Part shown: positions 6,949 through 13,627 of the stretch, piece after piece
Position numbering within the stretch: the stretch's first letter is position 1
Layout: each line of letters opens with the position of its first letter
Source: an uncultured Eubacteriales bacterium
GTDB taxonomy: Bacteria; Bacillota; Clostridia; Christensenellales; Borkfalkiaceae
Length of the DNA: 16,858 nucleotides
Reading direction: 5' to 3'
NCBI GenBank assembly: GCA_958405585.1
Contig: CATYEP010000028.1
Location: 1 to 16,858, forward strand
The notes under the pieces: model-generated
What the model saw: only the letters and a program-made list of their open reading frames with translations
What the model was told of the DNA's origin: nothing
The model's database searches: none
Translations under genes and position numbers: made by a program

Positions 6949-8088
6949 TCAGTCTGTTTTCTTTTTACGTTCGTAACGCACGAACAGATAACTTACAACC
7001 ACCCCTGCCAGGAATAATACGATCCCCAACCCGAGATCGAGAGCGAAAGAAGCACCGCTCGCCCAATTCTGGTACACGGCATACACTTCGGGATTGAAAA
7101 ACATGGTCAGGATAGACGCGAGCGACAGACCGCAGATGCAGAAAAACGCGGTCTTTTTATGGCGCTCAAAAATTTTGGTAAGACCTTTGGAAAAACTGAT
7201 CAATCCCGCCAAAAAACCGATTCCGAGGCACACATACACCGCAAAGACGGCAGGATCCGCCTGCCAATAGGTCAGGCTGACCGAATCCATGATCGGCTGA
7301 AAATATCCCGCGATCATGAGAACCGCCGTTGCGGAAAGCCCCGGCACGACCTGCGTGATCGCCACGATGTAGCCAAGCACAAGGAACAAAACATAGTGAT
7401 ACCACGAAAGTCCTTCCAAAGACCGTTCGCCCGTATCGGCGAGTGTGGAAACAAGGCAGACCGCCACGGGAATGATAAATCCCACCGCGAAAAGTCCCAG
7501 ATTTTTCGCGGTTTTCTTTTCCGAACGGATCTCATCCAGTACGGCGGGATAAGCGCCCAGCATAAGCCCCGCAAACAGCGCGATGACCGTGAACGGGCTG
7601 ACATCCAGAAGATAGCGCACGGCAAAGAATCCGAGCGCAAACCCGATGACGACGCCCACCGCGATCGGAAGCAGAAACCGCACGCATTTACCGAATTTTT
7701 TGAGAATATTCCCGAGTGCGTACAAAAGTTTTTCGTACAGGCGGAAAATGATCGCCACGGTCGATCCGCTCACACCCGGCACGATGATCGCAAGGCCTAT
7801 AAAGAAACCCAAAAGCCCGCCTTTGGCGGCTTCTTTCCCGTTTTTATAGCGAAGATCCGGTTGTTTTTCCGCCGAAATCTCCTGTACGGCGGCACAGCTT
7901 CCGCCGTTTTTTCTTTCTGCGTTTTCAGTGGCGCTCTCTGTCGCGGTTCTCTCGTTTGCAGAAATTTCCGTTTCCCTCGTTTTGTCCGCCGCGGTTTCAG
8001 AGTTTTGCGGCAAATTTTCGGGTACGTTCCCCTGATTTTGTGTCGAATTTTTCTCTTTCACGATTGGCTCCGTATCTGGCTTTTCCAT
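6949..8088 (-). CDS. popT: DUF368 polyprenyl-phosphate transporter (PopT family)
   Basis: A 379-aa membrane protein of the DUF368 family. Members (PopT) have been shown to move undecaprenyl phosphate back across the cytoplasmic membrane for reuse in cell-wall synthesis. Residues 1 to about 85 are a hydrophilic Glu/Thr/Asn-rich region, likely disordered and cytoplasmic and unusually long. From about residue 88 follow roughly eight hydrophobic segments, with two related family motifs, VPGVSGSTVAIIF and VVPGLSATAVLMIAG, one in each half. A basic tail ends the protein. The ATG at 8088 is 4 bp after the dxs stop. A TTG at 8109 overlapping dxs is possible, with a weak AAGG ahead of it. No strong ribosome site precedes the ATG, so translation is probably coupled to dxs. 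Pairing with dxs fits a role in isoprenoid lipid-carrier supply. Confidence 0.88.
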   Translation of the reverse strand: MEKPDTEPIVKEKNSTQNQGNVPENLPQNSETAADKTRETEISANERTATESATENAERKNGGSCAAVQEISAEKQPDLRYKNGKEAAKGGLLGFFIGLAIIVPGVSGSTVAIIFRLYEKLLYALGNILKKFGKCVRFLLPIAVGVVIGFALGFFAVRYLLDVSPFTVIALFAGLMLGAYPAVLDEIRSEKKTAKNLGLFAVGFIIPVAVCLVSTLADTGERSLEGLSWYHYVLFLVLGYIVAITQVVPGLSATAVLMIAGYFQPIMDSVSLTYWQADPAVFAVYVCLGIGFLAGLISFSKGLTKIFERHKKTAFFCICGLSLASILTMFFNPEVYAVYQNWASGASFALDLGLGIVLFLAGVVVSYLFVRYERKKKTD

Positions 8089-8092
8089 AATT

Positions 8093-9883
8093 TTACGGCT
8101 GTTCGGCAAACGCCTTGATTTTTAAAGCAAGGTCATTTGCGGAAAGGCGGCAATCCTGCGCCTGTTCTTCCGTTGTTGCATGCGGAATAAATTTATTCTC
8201 CGCGCCCATGATCTTCAGCCGCACGGGCTGTGCGCAGGACGCATAATATTCGGCGACCGCCGAACCGAATCCGCCGCTTAAATACCCTTCTTCAAAGGTG
8301 ATGATCTTTTTGTCCGCGATCTCGCGCAGGACGCGCTCGTCCAGAGGTTTAACCATGCGGCAGTTGATCACCTTACAATCGGTGCCGCTCCGTTTTTTCG
8401 CTTCCAGCGCACGCGCCACGGCACGCGCACCGCACGCCAGCACGACGACGCCGTCGCCGTCCGATAGCGTTTCCCAGCGATAATAGTCCCCGATCTTCTG
8501 TCGGCTCCCCAGATTGGGCGCGTACCCGTTCGGGTAGCGTATCGCGCAGGGCACACCCAAACTTTTTGCGTAATCGAACACGTCCGCAAGCTCCGCGCAG
8601 TCCTTTGGAGCAAAAATGCGCAGATTCGGCACCGATCGCAAAGCCGAAAGCTCAAAGAGCCCCTGGTGCGTTTTTCCGTCCGATCCCACGAACCCCGCAC
8701 GGTCGATACAGAAAATCACGGGCAGATTCTGCAGGCATACGTCGTGAATGATCTGATCGTACGCCCTTTGCAAAAATGTCGAATAAATACAGACAACGGG
8801 ACGAAGGCCGCCCTTTGCCATGCCTGCCGCCATTGTAACCGCGTATTCTTCGCAAATGCCCGCGTCGAAAATACGCGACGGGAATTTTTCCGCAAATTCC
8901 GAAAGTCCCACACCGTCCGTCATGGCGGCCGTTACCGCCGTCAGCGCGGGATCTTCCTGCGCACGCTCGCACAGCAATCTTCCCAGTGCCACCGAAAAAG
9001 AATTTTCGCCGCTCGCAAAGTTGCGCGCAACCCCGTGAAAACGCGCAGGATCCGCTTCCGCCGCATCAAAGCCCTTGCCTTTTAATGTTACCGCATGCAA
9101 AAATACGGGTTCGCGCAGCTTTTTGATGTCTGTAAGGACTTCGATCAGCTCATGCAGATCATGCCCGTTGACCGGCCCGATGTACTTGAAGCCGCAACGC
9201 TCGAAAAAGTCGTTTTTGTTCAGCCAGCCCTTCAGCGTGTATTTTAATTTGCGCAGTTTCTTCCCGAATGCTCCCGTTTCCTTGAACGTACGGCTCAAAA
9301 AGGAATTGAAAGTACGGTACCGCCGCTTTGCAGTCATTTTGGAAAGCGAACGGTACAACGCCGAATGGTTTTTATCGATGGACATTCCGTTGTCGTTGAG
9401 AACAACGACAAAATTTTCAGGTTTTTTCTCCGTGGCAAAGATCGCTTCCAGAGCCGTGCCGTTTCCGAGCGACGCGTCGCCGATAAAGGAGATCACCTTG
9501 TAATCTTCGCCGCGCAGATCCCGCGCCGCACACATTCCCAGCCCCGCCGCTACCGACGTGCCGCTGTGCCCCGCGATAAATGCGTCGTATTCGCTCTCCG
9601 CAGGGTCGGGAAAACCGCTCACGCCGCCTTTTTTGCGCAATGTTTCCAACGTCCTGCCCGTGATCAGCTTGTGCGCATAGCTCTGATGCCCTACGTCAAA
9701 TATCAGTTTATCTTTCGGAAAATCAAATACAGAATACAGAGCTACCGTCAGCTCCACAACCCCAAGGTTGGAAGACAGATGCCCGCCGTTCTCGCGTACC
9801 GCTCCCAGCAACTCTTCGCGCAGCTGCCGCGCATATTCTTCCGCACGCTTTCCGTTGCATCCTTTTATTTCATCCGCCAACAA
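8093..9883 (-). CDS. dxs: 1-deoxy-D-xylulose-5-phosphate synthase
   Basis: A 596-aa thiamine-diphosphate enzyme that joins pyruvate and glyceraldehyde-3-phosphate into DXP, the first step of the MEP isoprenoid pathway. Visible features in order: GGHLSSNLG near residue 33, DVGHQSYAHKLITGR near 64, the ThDP/Mg motif GDASLGNGTALEA ending at NDN (about 135-164), the catalytic-Glu region FDAGICEEYAV (about 340), and the phosphate-contact stretch GLFELSALRSVPN (about 410). The transketolase C-terminal domain fills the rest. The catalytic-Glu context, CEEYAV, differs from the usual AEQHAV. The start is TTG at 9883, fixed by GAGGTG 7 bp upstream; the ATG inside that site is out of frame. Some N-terminal residues common in Dxs are absent (about 620 aa is usual). 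popT follows in the same operon. Confidence 0.95.
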   Translation of the reverse strand: MLADEIKGCNGKRAEEYARQLREELLGAVRENGGHLSSNLGVVELTVALYSVFDFPKDKLIFDVGHQSYAHKLITGRTLETLRKKGGVSGFPDPAESEYDAFIAGHSGTSVAAGLGMCAARDLRGEDYKVISFIGDASLGNGTALEAIFATEKKPENFVVVLNDNGMSIDKNHSALYRSLSKMTAKRRYRTFNSFLSRTFKETGAFGKKLRKLKYTLKGWLNKNDFFERCGFKYIGPVNGHDLHELIEVLTDIKKLREPVFLHAVTLKGKGFDAAEADPARFHGVARNFASGENSFSVALGRLLCERAQEDPALTAVTAAMTDGVGLSEFAEKFPSRIFDAGICEEYAVTMAAGMAKGGLRPVVCIYSTFLQRAYDQIIHDVCLQNLPVIFCIDRAGFVGSDGKTHQGLFELSALRSVPNLRIFAPKDCAELADVFDYAKSLGVPCAIRYPNGYAPNLGSRQKIGDYYRWETLSDGDGVVVLACGARAVARALEAKKRSGTDCKVINCRMVKPLDERVLREIADKKIITFEEGYLSGGFGSAVAEYYASCAQPVRLKIMGAENKFIPHATTEEQAQDCRLSANDLALKIKAFAEQP

Positions 9884-9948
9884 ATCGCATCACCTCGCTG
9901 TAACTATCTTACTCGGGATCCTTCAAAATCATACCGTTTTTTCTTCCT

Positions 9949-9977
9949 ATTGTAAAACATTGCCGCTTCTTTGTCAA
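9949..9977 (-). promoter_or_regulatory. Sigma-A promoter of dxs-popT
   Basis: On the minus strand, a perfect -35 TTGACA (9977-9972), a 17-bp spacer and -10 TACAAT (9954-9949). The expected leader to the TTG start is about 60 nt. No operator is evident. Confidence 0.85.
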
Positions 9978-9997
9978 GGTATTTACGATTCCGCCCC

Positions 9998-10268
9998 TCT
10001 TTCCCGCCCGCCGCGCAGATTTTTCGCCGCGCAGGAACGCGCTATTCTCTTGCGATTTCAGAACGGGTTTTCCCTTCTTTCCCGCCCGCCGCTCAGATTT
10101 TTTCGCCGCGCAGGAACGCGCTATTCTCTTGCGATTTCAGAACGGGTTTTCCTTTCTTTCTTGCCCGCCGCTCAGATTTTTCGTCGCGCAGGAACGCGCT
10201 CTCCTTTTGCGATTTCAAAACGGGTTTTCCTTTCTTTCCTGCCGATGCGCAAGGTTTTTTCTTCCGCG
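9998..10268. repeat. 78-79-bp tandem repeat, three copies and a decayed fourth
   Basis: Copies at 9998-10075, 10076-10154 and 10155-10232 share the cores CCCGCCGCNCAGATTTTT, CGCGCAGGAACGCGCT and CGATTTCAGAACGGGTTTTC. A partial, diverged copy follows to about 10268. The third copy and the remnant are the most diverged. The array fills the gap between the divergent dxs and rlmI promoters almost exactly. The minus strand stays partly open as a Lys-rich repeat (KKGKPVLKSQENSAFLRGEK), but with no start signals, so I treat it as noncoding. Confidence 0.9.
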
Positions 10269-10272
10269 TTGC

Positions 10273-10301
10273 TTGCGTTTGCGGCGCGCATTTGTTATAA
10301 T
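10273..10301 (+). promoter_or_regulatory. Sigma-A promoter of rlmI
   Basis: -35 TTGCGT (10273-10278), 17-bp spacer, consensus -10 TATAAT (10296-10301). The ATG of rlmI is 32 bp downstream. Confidence 0.8.
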
Positions 10302-10332
10302 AGCGAAGAAAATAAAACAAAGAGGCGAAGAC

Positions 10333-11505
10333 ATGCCGTATAAAATTTATTTAAAGCGCGGAGAAGAAAAGCGGATCCTGGCGGGACACAGCTGGGTGTA
10401 TGCAAACGAAGTGGCGAAGATCGAAGGGAAAGACAAAAACGGAGCGCTGGCGGAAGTATGTTCGTTTGACGGGCGGTATATCGGCAAGGGATACATCAAC
10501 CATTTATCGAAAATACTGGTACGTGTTTTTATCCGCGGGGATGAAACGGACGACGAAGAATTTTATAAAAAGCGTATAGCGGAAGCGGCGCAGCTTCGGG
10601 AAGTTTTATTTGGAGCGGAGAGCGATTGTTATCGGCTTGTATTTGCGGAAGCGGACGGACTGCCGGCGCTGATCGCCGACCGTTACGGGGATTATATTGT
10701 TTTAGAACTTCTTTCTTTGGGGATCGACCAGCGAAAGGAGAAGATCGTGAACGCTTTTGTTTCCTTATTTTCGCCGAAAGGGATCTACCAGCGCGGCGAC
10801 GCGCCCGTGCGGCAAAAAGAAGGCTTGCCTTTGGAAAACATGACGCTGTACGGAGAGATTCCCGACAAAATTTTTGTGACGGAAAACGGACTGCGAATGT
10901 GCGTGGATGTAAAGAACGGGCAAAAGACGGGGTATTTTCTGGATCAGAAAGAAAATCGTTTTGCCGTGCGGAGATATTGCAGGGACGCGAAAGTATTGGA
11001 TTGTTTTTGCAACAGCGGCGGATTTTCGTTGAATGCGGCGACGGTTGCGAAAGAAGTGACGGCGCTGGACATTTCCCAATTTGCGCTGGATAATGTGGCA
11101 GAAAATGCAAAGCTGAACGGATTTTCAAATATAAAGACGGTCTGCGCGGACGCATTCGAGCAGTTGCGCAAATTCCGAGCGGACGGAGAATTGTTTGATA
11201 CGGTGATCCTTGATCCTCCCGCATTCTGCAAGAGTGCGGCGGAAGTACTGGACGCATACCGCGGCTATAAGGACGTGAACATCACCGCCATGAAACTTGT
11301 GCGCCGCGGGGGATTTCTGATCACCTGTTCGTGTTCGCATTATATGACAGCGCCGCTCTTTGAAAAAATGCTGCGCGAAAGCGCGCGCGAAGCTGGAAAA
11401 AATGTCAAAATACTGGAAACGCGCGTACAGGCGCCCGATCACCCTGCCCTGCTCGCCGCCGAAGAAACATCTTATCTGAAAGCCTTTTTCCTGCAGGTTT
11501 TATAA
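10333..11505 (+). CDS. rlmI: 23S rRNA (cytosine-C5)-methyltransferase, RlmI family
   Basis: A 390-aa SAM-dependent RNA methyltransferase. In E. coli RlmI makes m5C1962 in 23S rRNA. The N-terminal PUA domain (residues about 1-75) contains the family-typical GHSWVYANEV. Residues about 76-180 form the central linker fold. The catalytic domain shows GYFLDQKENR (200-209), the SAM loop VLDCFCNSGGFS (221-232), the acidic ALDIS (244-248), the DPPAF motif (294-298) and TCSCS (331-335), which holds the candidate catalytic cysteine. I chose the ATG at 10333 because GAGGCG lies upstream and the PUA domain begins there. The longer open frame runs back into the tandem repeat. It is monocistronic with its own promoter and terminator. 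Family assignment is firm; the exact target base is inferred. Confidence 0.94.
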   Translation: MPYKIYLKRGEEKRILAGHSWVYANEVAKIEGKDKNGALAEVCSFDGRYIGKGYINHLSKILVRVFIRGDETDDEEFYKKRIAEAAQLREVLFGAESDCYRLVFAEADGLPALIADRYGDYIVLELLSLGIDQRKEKIVNAFVSLFSPKGIYQRGDAPVRQKEGLPLENMTLYGEIPDKIFVTENGLRMCVDVKNGQKTGYFLDQKENRFAVRRYCRDAKVLDCFCNSGGFSLNAATVAKEVTALDISQFALDNVAENAKLNGFSNIKTVCADAFEQLRKFRADGELFDTVILDPPAFCKSAAEVLDAYRGYKDVNITAMKLVRRGGFLITCSCSHYMTAPLFEKMLRESAREAGKNVKILETRVQAPDHPALLAAEETSYLKAFFLQVL

Positions 11506-11547
11506 AAGACGTTTCCTTCAGACAAAACACTTTTATGAATTAGCGTT

Positions 11548-11587
11548 GCCCGAAGCCGCTTTTTTGCGGCTTCGGGCAGTTTTTTTA
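11548..11587 (+). terminator. Terminator of rlmI
   Basis: A perfect 12-bp stem (GCCCGAAGCCGC at 11548-11559 with 11566-11577), a six-T loop, then AGTTTTTTT. It lies 43 bp past the rlmI stop. Confidence 0.93.
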
Positions 11588-11761
11588 AACCGACATATCC
11601 GAACAACAAAAACTAAAAAAACAATAAGCGAAACGACGAACATGTCACGGCCTTCGCGGAGCGCAAAAACAAATATTTTGACAGATTTTTTGTTTTTTTC
11701 GGGGAAAATTTTCGCGGTTTTTCTTTTGGAATTTACAAGTTTTTTCTTGCTTTTTGATTCA

Positions 11762-11816
11762 ATCGACAACATTCGACAAAACTTCTGTAAACTCGACGAT
11801 TTTCTACCGTCAACAA
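11762..11816 (-). promoter_or_regulatory. Cluster of Spo0A-box-like motifs
   Basis: On the minus strand, 11779-11772 reads TTGTCGAA, an exact 0A box. A one-mismatch copy (TTGTCGAT) lies exactly 10 bp away at 11769-11762. Weaker copies lie at 11792-11799 and 11809-11816. They sit just upstream of the -35 at 11820. The remainder of 11588-11761 is AT-rich with no gene. Confidence 0.4.
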
Positions 11817-11819
11817 AAG

Positions 11820-11848
11820 TTGAAAGTATTTGGTGTTTGTAGTATAAT
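11820..11848 (+). promoter_or_regulatory. Sigma-A promoter of the 102-aa gene
   Basis: -35 TTGAAA (11820-11825), 17-bp spacer, consensus -10 TATAAT (11843-11848). The predicted leader to the ATG at 11899 is about 45 nt. Confidence 0.8.
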
Positions 11849-11898
11849 AGAGACATCAAAAACGTCTGAAGCACACAGACACAAAGGAGTAAATTAAA

Positions 11899-12207
11899 AT
11901 GTACAAGTTAAAAGTAAAAAATCTTCAAAAAGTATTTTCGCAGGAAAACGGATTTTTTAAAACAAGCGATTTTATTGATTATTCGGTACAAGCCCTGCAA
12001 GACGCAGCCGATTGCACGATCACGAAAAGTCAGGACGGAATTTTCGTATCCCTGAACAGCAATTCTTCGGAAAAGGATTTCCTTTCTTTACTCTCCCGCG
12101 CATTGGAGGATATGTTCGACGCAGAAATTCAGCAGAAAGATTCTGCCCTGCAACTTTCCTTTGCAAACGGCACCGATTTCAGAATAGACGTTTCTCAAAC
12201 TGCTTGA
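11899..12207 (+). CDS. Hypothetical 102-aa soluble protein
   Basis: I do not recognise this protein. It has a strong AAAGGAG ribosome site, a consensus-like promoter and AT-rich but regular codon use, so it is probably real. It has no signal peptide, membrane segment or cysteine cluster (one Cys). The composition is acidic and Ser/Gln-rich. The pattern suggests a small alpha/beta fold: a helix with SDFIDYSVQALQDAAD (about 23-38), strands CTITKS and GIFVSLNS, a helix with EKDFLSLLSRALEDMFDAEI (about 58-77), and strands ALQLSFAN and FRIDVSQ. It is transcribed alone between rlmI and an XRE regulator. The Spo0A-box-like cluster upstream hints at stationary-phase or sporulation control. No function is claimed. 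Confidence 0.75.
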   Translation: MYKLKVKNLQKVFSQENGFFKTSDFIDYSVQALQDAADCTITKSQDGIFVSLNSNSSEKDFLSLLSRALEDMFDAEIQQKDSALQLSFANGTDFRIDVSQTA

Positions 12208-12457
12208 TATTGCTTAACACTCGGCCGTTGCGTTTTTCAATTTTTTTTGTAAGACTGCTCCGCAAAAATACGATATTCCTTCCTGTTTTGTTTCGTTTTT
12301 TTGCCTGCAGTATTTTAAAACACTTTTTTATAACTTTTTTTCATTGCTTTTTTCATTGTTTTTTATAACCTTTTTTATTGTTTTCTTCATTCGCAACGGC
12401 TTTTTCTTTTACCGCTCGTCTTTTTTAAGATGGGCGGTAATTTCTATTATTGTAGAA
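12208..12457. other. T-rich noncoding region with direct and inverted repeats
   Basis: No gene is supported here. Two degenerate T-rich direct repeats at 12324-12357 and 12359-12391 share TTTTTTATAAC and TTCATT. They lie inside a 9-bp inverted repeat, GCCGTTGCG at 12224-12232 with its complement at 12392-12400. A 13-bp hairpin with two G-U pairs follows at 12410-12439 (TACCGCTCGTCTT). The second inverted-repeat arm is followed by TTTTTCTTTT and could act as a poor terminator for the 102-aa gene. Confidence 0.5.
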
Positions 12458-12506
12458 TAAATACTTATTTAATGTAGAAATATTTCTTTTTCTGTTGACG
12501 TATAAT
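12458..12506 (+). promoter_or_regulatory. Candidate promoter and operator of the XRE regulator
   Basis: A consensus -10 TATAAT at 12501-12506 lacks a recognisable -35. Upstream lie two palindromes, TAAATActTATTTA (12458-12471) and AGAAATATTTCT (12476-12487), partly covered by a TGTAGAA direct repeat (12451, 12473). Autoregulation by the downstream HTH protein is possible. Confidence 0.4.
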
Positions 12507-12525
12507 GATACAGGGATAGAAAGAA

Positions 12526-12843
12526 ATGATTGATTCAATGTCGATTTTTGAAAAAGTAGACAAAATACGTATAAAAAAAGGATTATCGTCCAACAAATTA
12601 TGTACCAACGCAGGCATTTCGCACGGAACGTTGAACGCATGGAAAACGCGGCAGACGATGCCGTCGCTGGACGTTTTGGAAGGAATTTGCGATGCGCTGG
12701 ATATTCATTTGGCGACGCTTCTTTTTGATATCGATACCGACGATCTGACCGGCGAAGAGATCGACCTTTTGTCTGCGTTCCGCAAGCTCTCCGAGGAGCA
12801 GAAACACGCCGCCGTGCAGATGATAAAAGCCATGCAGAAATAA
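12526..12843 (+). CDS. XRE-family helix-turn-helix regulator, 105 aa
   Basis: A small DNA-binding protein. Residues about 7-62 form a Cro/C1-type HTH: EKVDKIRIKKGLSSNKL is the first helix pair, GISHGTLNAWKTRQ the recognition helix region and PSLDVLEGICDALDI the closing helices. A short C-terminal region (LTGEEIDLLSAFRKLSEEQK) is helical and may dimerise. Such single-domain regulators are common chromosomally in Clostridia and are also found in mobile elements, but no integrase or phage gene is nearby. AGGG 10 bp upstream supports the ATG at 12526 over the internal ATG at 12538. Its target is unknown. The palindromes upstream make autoregulation plausible. Confidence 0.9.
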   Translation: MIDSMSIFEKVDKIRIKKGLSSNKLCTNAGISHGTLNAWKTRQTMPSLDVLEGICDALDIHLATLLFDIDTDDLTGEEIDLLSAFRKLSEEQKHAAVQMIKAMQK

Positions 12844-13033
12844 TTTTTCAGTAAAATTTACGGCCGTCCGTTTATGATTTGCAACTCCAAAACATCCGAC
12901 TTTTGGGGTTCACTTCTACAACGGGCGTCTTTTTTTGCTCCAAATATTTATTTTTTTAATTCCTCTACTGTTTTTAAATTCAGCCATATTTTTTCTGCGT
13001 GCCGCTTGCCGAAACTAAGTCCCGAAAGCGTTT
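12844..13033. other. Noncoding, AT-rich
   Basis: No credible gene is visible. A weak hairpin (CTCCAAAA with TTTTGGGG, near 12886-12909) is followed some 20 bases later by CTTTTTTT and might end the regulator transcript. Otherwise I see nothing here. Confidence 0.4.
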
Positions 13034-13120
13034 GTCAAAATCGGGAGTCAAACCGCTCGCAAAATCGCGTACCAAAAACATGGACAAAAAACGTGCGCAA
13101 AATCGTGCGCAAAACGTACG
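13034..13120. repeat. Degenerate repeat of about 12 bp with core CAAAATCG
   Basis: CAAA cores begin at 13036, 13049, 13060, 13073, 13085, 13098 and 13110, with steps of 11-13 bp. Three are exact CAAAATCG and others read CAAACCG, CAAAAAC and CAAAACG. A frame through it is open but has no ribosome site. Confidence 0.6.
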
Positions 13121-13224
13121 GCTTTTTTCTTACAAACAACTTTTTTAAATTTTGAAAATTGACATTTTTTGAGCAGATCGCATAACAGGGCATGCCTCTC
13201 CTTTTGCAATGCGTTTTCTTTAAC

Positions 13225-13263
13225 AAAAATGCTTCCGCGGAAAATTTCCGCGGAAGCATTTTT
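13225..13263 (-). terminator. Symmetrical terminator at the end of the feo operon
   Basis: Arms of 19 bp (AAAAATGCTTCCGCGGAAA and complement) around a single base. Runs of A and T on both sides make it functional on either strand. It lies 38 bp past the stop of the small Cys-rich gene, and no convergent gene is close on the plus strand. Confidence 0.92.
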
Positions 13264-13300
13264 ACTATTTGGAGATTACATTCGTATAAGCCTATGAATA

Positions 13301-13495
13301 TTACTTTTTTTCCTCTTTTTTTTCTTTGGTGTGGCAGGAACAGCATCCGCAGGAAGAACAGTCACAGCCGCAACCGCTCTTTCCGTGCTTTTTGCACCAG
13401 ATCTTATACCCGATCGCAAACACCACAAGCCCTGCCGCCACGACTCCGACCGCTATGCTCACGATCGTCCCCGCCACCGTCAACAGATTCAGCAT
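13301..13495 (-). CDS. FeoB-associated Cys-rich membrane protein
   Basis: A 64-aa protein. One transmembrane helix (residues about 5-32, TVAGTIVSIAVGVVAAGLVV onward) is followed by a Cys-rich cytoplasmic stretch CGCDCSSCGCCSC (about 42-54) and a Lys/Glu tail. This is the pattern of the FeoB-associated Cys-rich membrane protein family (PF12669), small partners found beside feoB in Bacillota. A role in ferrous iron transfer or FeoB regulation is proposed but not settled. AAAGGAG lies 5 bp ahead of the ATG. It follows feoB by 132 bp, a gap containing a hairpin just above its ribosome site, and it is the last gene before the terminator. The nine cysteines may bind iron or another metal (inference). 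Confidence 0.92.
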   Translation of the reverse strand: MLNLLTVAGTIVSIAVGVVAAGLVVFAIGYKIWCKKHGKSGCGCDCSSCGCCSCHTKEKKEEKK

Positions 13496-13510
13496 ATCTT
13501 GCTCCTTTGG

Positions 13511-13539
13511 CGTGAAGTCGTTTCAAAAACGACGTCACG
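13511..13539 (-). other. Hairpin directly upstream of the small Cys-rich gene
   Basis: Arms 13511-13523 and 13527-13539 (CGTGAAGTCGTTT with its near complement) pair at 12 of 13 positions around CAA. On the minus-strand message it ends two bases before the AAAGGAG ribosome site. No T tract follows in that direction. It may stabilise or process the message or tune translation. On the plus strand it is followed by a T-rich stretch. Confidence 0.5.
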
Positions 13540-13627
13540 TTCCGCGTTTTTTCTCTTTTTTACAGTTTATTGCAAAACCGCTTACAATTATTCCGCGTTC
13601 TTCGCATTTTTCCGAAAAACCGACTTT

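Noticed and set aside
10093..10320. Minus-strand Lys-rich 75-aa frame in the 78-bp repeat
   Set aside because: It begins inside the rlmI leader, is made of the tandem repeat, and has no start signals.
11674..11700. TTGACA as a promoter -35 upstream of the 102-aa gene
   Set aside because: No -10-like hexamer follows at 16-18 bp. The pair at 11820-11848 is far better.
11533..11874. Minus-strand frame with a hydrophobic stretch MFVVSLIVFLVFVV
   Set aside because: It overlaps the rlmI terminator and the opposing promoter. The internal ATG at 11643 has only a weak AAGG. A tiny membrane protein cannot be excluded but is not supported.
12495..12506. TTGACG-TATAAT as a promoter pair
   Set aside because: The two hexamers are directly adjacent, with no spacer, so they cannot serve as -35 and -10 of one promoter.
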